In this document: in pieces, positions 1 through 11,237 of the stretch
Position numbering within the stretch: position 1 is the stretch's first letter
How the letters are laid out: each line of letters begins with the position of its first letter
Source of the DNA: Gordius sp. MW1
Taxonomy: Eukaryota; Nematomorpha; Gordioida; Gordea; Gordiidae
Length of the DNA stretch: 64,000 nucleotides
Assembly (NCBI GenBank): GCA_964036665.1
Contig: OZ038526.1
Location: 30,504,001-30,568,000, forward strand
Reading direction: 5' to 3'
Translations under genes and position numbers: made by a program
The notes under the pieces: model-generated
Seen by the model: only the letters and a program-made list of their open reading frames with translations
Told to the model about the DNA's origin: nothing
Database searches by the model: none

Positions 1-737
1 TCTTAATTATGATTTTGAGGGGCAAACAAGTCGATGCATGTGATCCCATTTTGAAGGAAACCATTTTTTCACGGGACTAGTGAGGAGCCGTTAGGAGGCA
101 TTCGAATTTCAAGGAAAGGATTTGACGATTCAAATATGGAGGGAATTTGGGCCCTTTAAGGGCTGACTGGGTGATGCCATTTATTTTAAATTGTCGTAAA
201 TGTCTTAAGGGTGGGGTGCGTCTTCATCAACTGGCAGGGTCCAAATTTTACAAGCATATGCTTTTATATGATAAGTAACAATTGCTAGAAAGTACACGAA
301 GATAAAATTTATTTCAACTTCCAAGATAAAATTTATTTCGACTGAAAATTCATTAAAGCATCCCGTATTTAAATTAATAACAATAATGATGTAACAACAG
401 TTATTTACATAACAAGGAGATCATGGGTGAGGTGATAAATCAACAGTTATTAACATAACAAGGCGATCATGGATGAGGTAATAAGATTAGGCGTAAATCA
501 AGATGGCGAACAAAAAATAATAATAAACAGCGAAAATAACAATAAAATAACAAATAGCGAAAATAACAATCATCGTGATTCCAAAATCTATTAATAAATG
601 CGTGGCCTTGAACAGCCAAACGAGAGCCATAAAATCCAGGGGTAATTTTAATTTTACAAATCAAAAAGGAAGTTTTTTCATTACCAAGGCAATAAAAAAA
701 ATAAAAATTGGCCTAATGCCACAGCTTTAGTGTACTT
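1..737. other. AT-rich intergenic sequence, no gene seen
   Basis: I see no coding exon or recognisable mobile element here. A 35-40-base stretch around 370-470 is imperfectly duplicated (the pair of phrases around acaaggagatcatgg and acaaggcgatcatgg), and there is a short AATAACAATAA-rich stretch at 500-570. Confidence 0.5.
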
Positions 738-888
738 GATTCCAAGGCGTAGTGTTACATCGTAGGATGGTTCGCAATCCTCTAACATAGAGGCATTTCC
801 ATATATTAAAATTATACTTAGAAAGGACTGGGTGAGCAACTATGTGGCTAGAGCCCTACAAAATGGAAGTTTTTCGGCACGAGCCCGG

Positions 889-2459
889 TGTAACGTACAG
901 AAATGACGAAGATTGTAAAATAGCGAACTTATTCGAATTGTTATTGGTTAAAAACACGAAATAATGAGTTTCGTTTATCACGTCTTTTTTTACTAGCAGG
1001 GGATTGGGTGGGAATTGGGAAAATGCATTGTTACTTTTGACGATCCCATTGTTATACCATAGCGTTTTTAAATTTGAACGTCAATTATCCCATATTTGAA
1101 TTAGAGATAGATAACTAATACTTTTAAATTGATATAATTATTGTGTTGTATTAAATATTAAATTAATTAAATAGAAGAATATTATTTTTTACCCTCTTTT
1201 TCACCAGGGGGGAAAGGGGTGATTTGCCCCCCCCCCCTAATTATTTTTTACCCACTTTCTCACCAGGGGGTAGGGAAGTGATTTGCCCCCCCCCCCCATT
1301 ATTTTTTATCCTCTTTTTCACCAGAGGGTAGGGGGTGATTTGCCCCCTTCCATTATTTTTTACCCTCTTTCTCACCAGGGGGTAGGGGGGTGATTTGCCC
1401 CCCCCTATTATTTTTTACCCTCTTTCTTACCAGGGGGGGGGGGGGAGGGGGGATTTGCTTCCCCCCCTCATTATTTTTTACCCTTTTTCTCACCAGAGGG
1501 GAAGGGGGTGTTTTGCCCCCCCCCCCTTATTTTTTATCCTTTTTCTCACCAGAGGGGAGATGGGGGGGGGTCTAATTTTTTACCCTCTTTCTCACCAGAG
1601 GAGAGGGGGAGATTTGCCCCCCCCCCATTATTTTTTACCCTCTTTCTTACCAGGGGGGGGGAGGATTTCCTTCCCCCCCCCCCCCACCTTATTTTTTACC
1701 CTCTTTCTCACCAGGGGGGAGATAGGGGGGGGGGGGGTGTTGACCACCCCCCCCCCCCCTCTTCCTTTCTCTTTTATTTTTTATCTCTTTTCTCACCAGA
1801 GGGGAGGGCGGTGATTTGCCCCCCCCCTTATTTTTTACCCCTTTTCTTACCAGGGGGGGTACCAGTGAAAAAGAGGGATAAAAAATAAGGGGGGCAACAC
1901 CCACCCTCTCCTCTCGTAATAAATATGAAAAAAATAGGAGGGGGGGGGGCAAATCACCCCCCTCCCCTTGGTGAGAAAGAGGGTAAAAAATAGGGGGGGG
2001 GGCAAACCCCCCCCCCCTCTGGTGAGAAAGAGAGTAAAAAATAAAGGGGGGGCCAAAACACCCCCCCTCCCCTATGGTGTGAAATTGGATTAAAAATAAG
2101 CGGGGGGGGGGGGAAACACCCCCCCTCCCCTCTGGTAAGAAATAGGATAAAAAAAGGAGGGGGGGGCAAAAGATTCCCCTCCCCTCTGTTAAGAAAGGGG
2201 GGGCAAAACACCCCCCCCCCCCTCCCCTCCCCCCCCCCCCGGTGAGAAAGAGGGTAAAAAATAAGGGGGGGGGGCAAATTTCTTAATTTATTTATGATAT
2301 ATAATATGATTAAAATTTTAATGTTAAATAACATAATATTATCGATTATTGACGTTTTTATCCGCCAACTATTTAAACAATTTTAATGAAAATAAAATAT
2401 GACGCTTGATTGACATCTGACTTCGCTATTTTACAACGTTCGCTGACTCCTATATTACA
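889..2459. mobile_element. Ginger1-like non-autonomous element, CCGG target duplication
   Basis: The element starts TGTAA and ends TTACA. CCGG lies directly outside both ends (885-888 and 2460-2463), and the uninterrupted sequence at 45.5 kb has a single GAGCCCGG at this point. An inner inverted match, TTGTAAAATAGCGAA, lies 23-24 bases in from each end, giving imperfect terminal inverted repeats of about 38 bp. TGTNR termini and CCGG-specific duplications are the published hallmarks of Ginger1 DNA transposons. No integrase-type transposase is present; the interior is a G/C minisatellite. Assignment to Ginger1 is inference from termini only. Confidence 0.65.
1186..2285. repeat. Mirror-image G/C-run minisatellite
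   Basis: About 50-65-base units of the form ATTTTTTACCCTCTTTCTCACCAG, then a G run, GATTTGC and a C run, repeat from 1186 to about 1860. From about 1865 to 2285 the same unit continues in reverse complement, so the whole array can fold back on itself. Each unit also carries its own G run and C run that can pair. The many apparent reading frames here are translations of the repeat, not genes. Confidence 0.9.
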
Positions 2460-3124
2460 CCGGTCCAAGCCTGAACATTTGATTTCATATTGCCCCCTGA
2501 CCCGAGCTTGACCCGACTTTTTTGAGATGTAAATCTATAAAAAATATTATTCAGAATGCCCACCCGCACCTTTCATCTAACATATAAATAATTTGTTTCG
2601 CCTATATAGCCTACTCAACAAAGGAATTTTTAATAAACCAAACTTATAAACCCTCTGGTAGATCAGTATTATGAAAAGGATGCAAATGAATGACCTAACA
2701 CTTTTAAGTCATAAATCAGATGGGACTTCAAATCGATCAAAAAATTCAAACGTATCTAATACATAGTCCTGTGAACATTACATAAGGCATTAATTTTTAA
2801 TAGCTTTAATTTTTAGCATATTACTTCATTTATGTCTTTTTAATCTTAACAAAAATGAAATTTAAAAGTTTAAAACAATAGAAAAGGATGCACTGTGGCA
2901 CTTAGATAACAATCTACTCTTAAAAAAATGAAAACAGATGAAAAAACTTACTTACCTTATAAATATATGAATACTAGCTGACACGGTGTAATATCCATTT
3001 CCACGTCGCTAAAAAATTGACATGCCAATCAAACGTCAATCAAAAAATTTTGCTTGAAATTCTTATTTTAATTTCTATACGCTAACACAAATGTCAATCT
3101 CTTTTATATAATCTACTAGATGAA

Positions 3125-3450
3125 CCCGGCAAACGTTGTTTTGCCCTTTACCCGTGTGTATTAAATTATGTTGGAATTTTAGGGCATATATGATGATAAA
3201 GCGGTTATTGAAGTAAAAATGAAGTTTGATGTCTAAATGTTCTACTTCTATTGTTCTATTTCCATATACAGTGCAACGCTTACGAATACTCAAAAACTAC
3301 TGGACCGATTTGGCTCGAATAAATCTTAAAACATGCTCTGGAGTGTCAGGAGTAAACTGTGAAATTTTGAGCCAAATCGGTATGGTATTTTTCCGAAATT
3401 GGTGGCGGCATATATATACACACACACATAGTTTCGTTTTTATATATAAG
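3125..3450. repeat. Short Helitron-like (HINE-type) repeat, copy 1
   Basis: The stretch begins CCCGGCAAACGTTGTTTTGCC-like, a small hairpin, and ends CATAGTTTCGTTTTTATATATAAGAT. The same two ends bracket a longer copy at about 49626-51191. Inside is gagccaaatcggt with ggcggcatat, also shared. The hairpin end and lack of clear target duplication suggest a Helentron or Helitron-derived family, but this is only a tentative assignment. Confidence 0.5.
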
Positions 3451-3828
3451 ATTAGTAATCATAAATATCTTATCTTGTTTTTGATATAGCTGATTTTTAT
3501 TACAAATTGCGTATTTTTATTAAATATTTTTATTCATTGAAATCCCCTTTTTTAAAATTTTTATTAGATTTTTTTTGTAATATTATTGTTCAATATTCTT
3601 TTATTTATTTTTATTAAATATTTTTTGTAATATTTTATGTTTATCTTTATTATGTAATTCTTTGTTTTTTATATTTTTTTAATAAATATTTTTTACGTAT
3701 TTTTTGTTATAAATTATGATTTATATGCTTATTATATTACAATTTTGACTGATTATTCAAATTGTTACAGAGTTTATTAAATAATAAAAAAAAATTTGTT
3801 ACTACACTTGTTATATATAAAATCTTCA
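3451..3828. other. AT-rich spacer, no gene seen
   Basis: This is T-rich low-complexity sequence with repeated TATTTTTTGTAATATTTT-like phrases. I see no coding potential. Confidence 0.5.
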
Positions 3829-3836
3829 TGGGCTTA

Positions 3837-3995
3837 TTCAGGGGGGGGGGGGCAGGGGGGCGGCTGTCCCCCCCTTAATTTAGGGGAAAAATTCAATGCA
3901 AAAACATTGAAAAAATTTATGATTTGTTCCCCTCTAAATGAACTTTAAACGTTTAGCCCCCCCCCCCCCTAAATCAAAACCTGGGTACGCCCATG
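3837..3995. mobile_element. hAT-type MITE, CATGGGCGTAGCC family
   Basis: A 159-bp element with ends CATGGGC and GTACGCCCATG and G/C runs just inside. It is flanked by AAAATCTT (3829-3836) and AAAAACTT (3996-4003), a 7/8 match to an 8-bp duplication. It has no coding capacity. It is one of more than ten copies in the window. Confidence 0.8.
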
Positions 3996-4253
3996 AAAAA
4001 CTTTATTGTAGAAGGTATAACAACAATAATAAGAGTAAAATATATTTGACATAAACGTGCACAATCGATAGGCAATACATATGTTAATAAAATAACAATA
4101 TATTCAAATTACTTTGATTGTGTTATGTTTGACTTGAATCACAAGTTGTATATAGTTTCTTGTTTTTTTTTTTTTGCTAATAATATCTTTAAAATACAAT
4201 AAGAATTATTATGAAATACATACGTTAAATAAAATTTGATAATATACTCAAAT

Positions 4254-4389
4254 GGTGCCCTATCAACTCGCCGAATTTAATGTCCCCCAGCTTAAAATCG
4301 TCCCCCATTCAACCACAAAATGGGGGACCTTTTTTAGCTGGGGGACATTAAATTCGGCGAAATTGTTTTCGGCAAGTTGACGGGCCACC
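4254..4389. mobile_element. 136-bp palindromic MITE with perfect 9-bp duplication
   Basis: The ends are GGTGCCC and GGGCCACC. The arms pair over CGCCGAATTTAATGTCCCCC and its complement. TACTCAAAT occurs immediately outside both ends (4245-4253 and 4390-4398). A 9-bp duplication suits a Mutator-like or Merlin-like parent; the superfamily is not proven by the ends. Confidence 0.85.
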
Positions 4390-4398
4390 TACTCAAAT

Positions 4399-7300
4399 TA
4401 ATTTGATTGTGTTGTTATGTTTGACTAGAATCACAAGTTATATATAAGTTCCTTGATCTAATTTAAATTATAATAAGAATTTACTTTGATTGTGCTTTTG
4501 ATTAGAATCACAAGTTATATATAAGTCCCTTGATCTAATTTATAATTAAGAAAATTATGCATAGTAATTACAAGAAATATTTTGAAAGTCATGTATCGTC
4601 ATTTTAGTATCTGAGTTTTAGTGCCAAAACCAACCTATTGTGCGATTCGTAACCATAATTACTAAAGGCCATAAAAACGAATGTATTTCCCAACTAGATG
4701 CAAACACTAAATCTAACCCTAACCCTTGCCTATATTGCATTTGGCCTATATTACATTCAAACATTCGAATTCAAGGATTTTAAGGATTTAATAATCATAT
4801 TTTTAATATAATAGACCACAAATATTAGTCATTTTGGGAACTATTAAAAAGGTGTATAAATACACGTTAACCGGCTATTTTTTAAATATCTATCAATTCA
4901 ACGTTAAATAATCTAGATTATAAATTAATTAGCAATGTAAAATCATGGGTAGATATTAAAATTAACATATCTTTGCCTATATATACTGTCTTATATTAAA
5001 CTCAAAGGTTCTGATTTTTTTTTGCAAATAATATCTTTCAAGGTCCGGCCACGAGTGGTCATCAAGTAAATTTATGTGCTATTTTCTAATCTTTATCATA
5101 GTAATTGTTGTCATCTCAATTAATTGATCTTCCAACAGCTGTCAAATATTCAAAGTATTTTATGTGCATATTTTTAAATCTTTAGATTAGTTATATGTAT
5201 TTTAGCCAATTTAACACAACTTGTCTTCATCAAGTAAATTTATGTGCTATCAAAGTATTTTAGGAGCATATTTTTTAAATCTTTAGATAAGTCAATGTTA
5301 AAACAATGAATTTTAAAAAGAATTATCGTTGAAGCTCAAACCTGTGGTTGACTGTCACCACAAAATATTACCTATTCGTTGTATTAAATATATACCATTT
5401 TTAACATTATATTAAACACTAAATAGATTATCTTTCATTTTTTATATTATTAATTTCTATACTTAGAGCTTATCTTTGACTATAGTGCTGGCTTATTATC
5501 ATTTTTTCTATACATAGAGGATTAGCTAATACATTTGCTTAATATAAATTTAACTTAATTTATATTTTGCATATTATAAACTCATCCCTGCTTTTGCTGA
5601 ACTAAACAAATTATTATCTACAAATGTACATAAAATGTTTAATATATAATATTTAAATTAAAAATTTTTAACATATATCGTTTACACATTTTTGGACATA
5701 CAATCAAATAATTTTCTAAGATAGAAAAACTATATTAAATACTGCTTTGCCTTAATAGTTAATGGCTTATTTACTAACTCTTTATTAAGTGTCAAAATTA
5801 TTACTAATTATTAAATAAGTAAAAAAATTTTGGCTTTTCTCAAAATGTTAAACTAAGACTAACACACTCATTTGTATTCAACCATAGATAATAAGCTTTA
5901 AGGCATCATATTGAACATTGGAGGATGTCAAGCACGCGCGCCTAAGCACTTGCACAGCCATATTCTTCTGTTGGTCAGGTGAAATGCCTGACACGGATGG
6001 CAAAAGGGGTCAAGATGACACCAAACTTTAAATAGCTATAAGGTGTATTAAGGCATAGTATTTGTTGTATTTCGCAACTACTGTTGTATTTCAGAACTAC
6101 TGTTGCGTCTCAGAACTAGGGGAGGGGGTGTTTTATCTCGGAAAATGGGAGAAGTATTGGCACCTTTAATATCAATTTCCAAATAATTTATTTAGCCACT
6201 TTCGCTTCAAATAACAACGATAGGTATATATAACTATGTAACCACGAAACGAATTACAGTACAATGATAATAGCGCGGGGATATAAATTTCTAGCGATTA
6301 TACAGGGGGAGAAAATTGATTTTAATGTGGGAAATTCTAGTTCTCTTAAGTATTGGAGTAAGGAACTATTTGGAGTAACGTTCGGAAAATAACGTTCTGC
6401 TCGGTATCGATTTTCGTTGGGCTTTTATAGGTTCGATTTTGTTGGCCTGGATCTTTATCCTTGAAACTTCTTTTCTTTTTGACCCATTTTACCGCGCCAA
6501 TTTCGTGATGAATGGCCCTAACTTCCAAGGTTTTCCCACGGCCTTTGGAAACTTCAACTGACAGTTATAGTTTTCCCCTACGTTTCTTGTGCCAATTCAA
6601 TATTTATTACTAGGGTTTGTTGTATCCTTGCTTCTTTCTGATCCTTCTTTCGGGCCAAGTCGTAATTTACGGCTTTGTTTTGCTGTATCCTTGTGCTATT
6701 TTGTTACCAACCCAAACTTCTGTGACCTTCCTTCGTTCTTAGCCCTCCTTCCGAAGTGCGTCACATGCGCTTCCTATTAAGGAGTGGGTCGCATGGATAT
6801 GACAGTATTGTAACTCTTATCAGTGAATTAATAAATTACTTTGGGTATTCAATCAAGTAATTTTATTTTATATCCTAAATTAGTACAATTTTTAAAATTT
6901 TCCTCGATGTGATTAATTTATCCCATAAAATTTTTTTCTATTTTAATTTTATTAATAATATTATATAAAATAAGGTTAGAACTATAAGTACAGACAATTT
7001 GGTATAAAAAACCTTAAAAAATGTCTGAACTTATGGAATTTTGGCCCTATGTTTTTATAGATAAAAAGTTAATACTGTTCTTAACCATGATTTTCTATTT
7101 TTGGACTTCAATTTAATTTTTTTGAATATAATTACATCATAGAAGGTTAAAATTAATAATATGAAAAAAATCTAGATGTAAATTCTAAAAGCAACAATTT
7201 TATCAGGCTCAATAGTAAATTTTGTGTAAAAAATGAGATTTCCTCCTAGTTTGTAAAATTATTTTAAGTTGAAAGGGTAATGTTTAGAAAAGTCAGTTTA

Positions 7301-7495
7301 TAAATAGATATTGGTATAAGTTCATGATTTTTTTAATTTGGCATAAAAAACATCATAAAATAATGAGTTGTCCAAACTTAAGAAAGTCTTGCCCCTTTGT
7401 TTTTTGAGACATAAAGTTTCTAATGTTCTAAATCCATTTTTTTATAATTTCTCAACTTAGTTAAATTTAAATGACAATAATCCTTTTCTCTAATA
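4399..7495. other. AT-rich intergenic region, no supported gene
   Basis: I see no exon chain, RNA gene or complete mobile element. Short direct repeats occur near 4430-4560 (TCACAAGTTATATATAAG occurs twice) and at 5060-5290 (ATCAAGTAAATTTATGTGCTAT occurs twice). An open frame at 6346-6528 (minus) is not recognisable. Confidence 0.4.
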
Positions 7496-7499
7496 CAAA

Positions 7500-7596
7500 A
7501 ATCCTTAAAATAAAAAAAAAGTTGCTTGCCCCTCCCTAAATGAACTTAAACAACTTTCACCCCACCCCCTATTCAAAAACCTGGCTACGGCCATGT
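7500..7596. mobile_element. Truncated CATGGGCGTAGCC-family MITE
   Basis: Only the right half is present: gcccctccctaaatgaac, then accccctattcaaaaacctg and GGCTACGGCCATG. The left terminal repeat and any target duplication are missing. Confidence 0.6.
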
Positions 7597-7639
7597 TTCC
7601 ACACGTCCTTGGGCTGGTATAAGGTGTGACCTTCTATGT

Positions 7640-8095
7640 TTTTGACTACTATATAATACAATATAGGTATTATATTTAATGCATTGTATTATTATTATTG
7701 TATTGTACTATATAATATTTATTATATTGCATTATGTTTATTGTATTGCATCACATATATCTTATTATATTATATAAAATATATTATTAAATATATTGTT
7801 TTGTATTATATTATATTTAATGCATTATATTATATTTATTGTATACGTTTGTTTATTGTATTATATAACATTTCTTGTATTTATTGTATTATATTATATT
7901 TCTTATATAACTTATATTATGTTTATTGTTTTATATTATAATAAATTAATTTAATGTATTATATTATAATAAATCTATTGTATTATATTTATTGTATAAT
8001 GTAATATATATTATATTGTATTTTATCTTTTGTATTATATTTATTATATTGTATTATATTCATTGTATTACACCATATTTATACTATATTATTTT
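7640..8095. repeat. AT-only low-complexity tract
   Basis: Long irregular runs of TATTGTATTATATT-type sequence. The reading frames here are Tyr/Ile/Leu-only artefacts of composition. Confidence 0.85.
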
Positions 8096-8143
8096 AATTT
8101 TCATTATGATTTAGAGTCTAATATGTTGCAGTCACGTGTTTAA

Positions 8144-8278
8144 GAATCGCGTAATCTAATTGGTTGTCGCCTAACAGGTCAGTCGTCTACTGTACCAGAT
8201 TCACCAGTTTCCTTCTGTACAGTAGGCGACTGACCTGTTAGGCGACAACCAATTAGGTTACAGATTTATGTGCGATTC
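8144..8278. repeat. Long hairpin (about 45-bp arms)
   Basis: The arm containing GGTTGTCGCCTAACAGGTCA (about 8153-8198) is repeated in reverse complement at about 8217-8260 with one or two mismatches, around a loop of about 18 bases. GAATCGCG and the matching GCGATTC bound the outer ends, the right one displaced by about ten extra bases. This could be a MITE or a hairpin RNA source. Confidence 0.8.
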
Positions 8279-9852
8279 GAATGAGAGCAACTGAAGAAAA
8301 AATACAGTGATAACCCAGTGTAGTGATGGGAAAACCTCAGGTTTTGTCGACCTAACCTAATAGGTTAGGTTAGTCTTTTCAAAAAACCTTGAGATCTTTT
8401 AAAAACGCTAACATCTGCCTCGAGGTTAGAGGTCAAAATTAACCTAAAAACCTCGAGGTCAATTAGAAGCTAAGAGCTTAGGTCATATTAACCTAAACGC
8501 TTAGGTTAATAATATTGACCTAGCCTAAGACTAACCTTTAGGTTAATTGAATTAACCTAAGGTCAATATTTCTTTTTTATATATGTAAAATTTCAACAAA
8601 ACCACGGTCTTTTAGCATTTTGTCTGCTTAATTTTCATCATATATAATATATAATCGAAATTTTAACATTTATTCCAATTAAAATGAAGTGAAATCTAAC
8701 TAAAAATATAATATAATTTTAATCTATTTGAATTCCTTAATTTTTAAGAAAAAAATTGCGACTTGTCTTTTTAATACATACCTACCTCTATCGAGTGTTT
8801 TATTTTTAATTGCCACCATTTTGTAACATACTCCTTTTGTGTGCGTGCATGTAGCGTGACTGATAGTGGTTCTATTTCACAACAAATTATTTGATAAGTT
8901 TTTTATTCAAACTGCTAAGTATTTTTAGCGTAGTAGCTAAGTTTTTTTTTATTCATTTGCTAAGTATTTAATTAGTTTGCTAAGTTTTTAAATTAATTTT
9001 AAGTTTTATATTCAAATGCTAAGTATTTTATTCATTTGTTAAGTATTTAAATGAATTTTGCTAAGCATATTATTGTTTTGCTAAGTTGTTTATTTATTTG
9101 CTAAGTATTTTAATGTATTGCTAAGTATTTAAATATATGCTAGGTTAATAAATAAAAATTAAACATTTTCGAAAATCTTACCATTAAAACTTTGCCCTTT
9201 TTTAGCTTTAAAGCATTATTACCTTTTTTTAATACTCAACATTTTTATTAAAATTTCTAGCTTAAATTAAAAAAAAAATACTTAGCATTTTAATTAAAAA
9301 ACTTAGCATATCAAAATAAAAACTTAGCAAAACAATAAATGCTTAGCTCAATTGATTTAAATAACTAGCAAATCAATAAAATACTAAGCATTTGAATATA
9401 AAACTTACAAATACAATTAATTAAAAAACTTGCAAACGAATTAAATACTTAGCAAATAAATAAAATATTACTTAGCAACAATGCTAAAATTACTTAATTA
9501 TTTGAATAAAATACTTAGCAAATAATTTGTTGTGAAATACAACCACTATCAGTCACGCTACATTGGACACAAAAAGAATATGTTACAAAATGGTGGCAAT
9601 TAAAAATAAAACACTCGATAGAGGTAGGTATGTATTAAAATCCAATTCTTTAATTTTTATCTTCAAAATTAAGGAATTCAAATAAATTAAGATTATATTA
9701 AATTGTTAGTTAAATTTCACTTAATTTTAATTGGAATAAATATTAAAATTTTGATTATATATTATATATGAACAATAAGCAGACAACGTGCTAAAAGACC
9801 GTAGTTTAGCTGAAATTTTACGGTATATCTAACAATATTGACCTTAGGTTAC

Positions 9853-10216
9853 TTTTGTATAATACAAGAATTTATTATTCGTTGTTCAATATTGGATTAA
9901 ATTTTTTCTTATATATCAAAATTAGTACACAGATGTTATGCTAATGCGGGTAAGATCAAAAGGGGTATCCGACCTAAATAAGATACGAACTTGCAATTAA
10001 TGTATTTAGATAGAAGGGGGGAGGGGGGTATGAGATACGCAAGTTTAAAACTCTTGTGAATATAAGTACGGAGAGGGGGTGATCGATTATCAACGCGTGT
10101 GTATTGTATAGCAGCGCAGTGGGGGGTGGGGTGATTTGTATAGGAGGTTAGTATATGATAATTTCTATAGGAGGAGATGTTTGTATATGATAATTTCTAT
10201 AGGGGAGGACACAACA
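9853..10216 (-). repeat. 3' LTR of the TRIM-like element
   Basis: The 364-bp repeat nearest the start of the window. It is nearly identical to the copy at 10601-10964. It contains an internal short duplication around GTATATGATAATTTCTATAG. Confidence 0.85.
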
Positions 10217-10600
10217 CCTTATCGTATCCCGAGATACGAGGATATCTTCCCCCCCCCCTGTTCATTTATAAAAAGAAACGCCGCCGCTCACTATACGTGG
10301 TACGTATGTTACTTTTTCTTTCCCCCATGCCCCCTGACACAAAAGGTTAATTGATTGTAACATCTGTGTACTGAATATATACATAGAACTTTATTCCTTT
10401 ACATTTAATTTCTAGTACGCGTATGTTATCCCCCCCCCCGACGCGCTTATACGTATTTGTTATTTCTATCAATACGCATCATTGATTTTTACATACTTGG
10501 ATTTGAATAAAGAAAAACCAGAAATTGCGTTACGAAAACAGAAATTTGCGTTATGAAAATGGTGTCCAGAAGATAAAAAAAATCCCACTTCTGACACCAC

Positions 10601-10964
10601 TTTTGTATAATACAAGAATTTATTATTCGTTGTTCAATATTGGATTAAATTTTTTCTTATATATCAAAATTAGTACACAGATGTTATGCTAATGCGGGTA
10701 AGATCAAAAGGGGTATCCGACCTAAATAAGATACGAACTTGCAATTAATGTATTTAGATAGAAGGGGGGAGGGGGGTATGAGATACGCAAGTTTACAACT
10801 CTTGTGAATATAAGTACGGAGAGGGGGTGATCGATTATCAACGCGTGTGTATTGTATAGCAGCGCAGTGGGGGGTGGGGGGATTTGTATAGGAGGTTAGT
10901 ATATGATAATTTCTATAGGAGGAGATGTTTGTATATGATAATTTCTATAGGGGAGGACACAACA
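10601..10964 (-). repeat. 5' LTR of the TRIM-like element
   Basis: This copy borders the tRNA-Leu-type primer binding site (about 10582-10599), which makes it the 5' LTR of a minus-strand element. Confidence 0.85.
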
Positions 10965-11237
10965 GTTACCTAAGGTTTTTTTAAATTAACCTAAAGCTTT
11001 AGGCTAGGTCAAAATAAATAACCTAAGCGTTTAGGTTAATAAAGCGCTCTGACCTGAGCTCTTAGCTTCTAATTGACCTAGAGGTTTTTAGGTTAATTTT
11101 GACCTCTAACCTCGAGGCGAAGGTTAGCGTTTCTAAAAGACCTTCGAGGTTTCCAAGGAACCTCTAACCTCGCCTAAGGTTGACCTGGGCGTTAACCCCA
11201 CCTAACTTCTTCCCACCACTAACCCAGTGACCAGTAG

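Larger units (their letters stand above)
738..2990. repeat. Dispersed repeat copy A, split by an insertion
   Basis: The blocks 738-888 and about 2460-2990 match, in the same order, one continuous stretch at about 45370-46060. Shared landmarks are the phrase around tccaaggcgtagtgttacat, the GAGCCCGG motif, cagaatgcccacccgcacct and ccctctggtagatc. The 889-2459 insertion present here is absent from the other copy, so the other copy is an empty-site control. The repeat family itself is unidentified; the GAGCCCGG-rich core resembles hAT subterminal sequence. Confidence 0.75.
9853..10964 (-). mobile_element. TRIM-like LTR retrotransposon, tRNA-Leu primer site
   Basis: Two 364-bp direct repeats (9853-10216 and 10601-10964) differ at about two positions in my reading. 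GTTAC flanks the element on both sides (848-852 side and 10965-10969). Just inside the right repeat, on the minus strand, is TGGTGTCAGAAGTGGGATT, the complement of a tRNA-Leu 3' end plus CCA. That sets the minus-strand orientation. The 384-bp interior has no coding frame. The LTR starts TGTTGTGTCC; its other end is AAAA rather than CA. Confidence 0.85.
8321..11221. mobile_element. hAT-type foldback element
   Basis: The ends are TAGTGATGGGAA and TTCCCACCACTA. ACCCAGTG is present directly outside each end (8313-8320 and 11222-11229), a perfect 8-bp duplication as made by hAT transposases. Without the nested LTR element, the remaining about 1.8 kb is one long palindrome: arms of about 0.9 kb meet near 9213, and pairing runs from the AACCTAA/TTAGGTT-rich outer parts, through TTGCCACCATTTTGTAACAT, to repeated CTAAGT/ACTTAG motifs in the middle. 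There is no transposase. Confidence 0.9.

Noticed and set aside
1390..2334. Several overlapping reading frames of 60-140 codons rich in Pro, Gly and Phe-Tyr-Pro
   Set aside because: They are translations of the G/C-run minisatellite in both strands and several frames, not genes.
6346..6528. Minus-strand frame rich in Lys
   Set aside because: No recognisable motif, no supporting splice context; left unannotated.
7684..7941. 85-codon Tyr/Ile/Leu frame
   Set aside because: Produced by an AT-only low-complexity tract.
8340..8580. TTAGG-like telomeric repeat (GGTTAGGTTAG and CTAACCTAA)
   Set aside because: The motifs are short, irregular and confined to the arms of the hAT foldback; no array is present.
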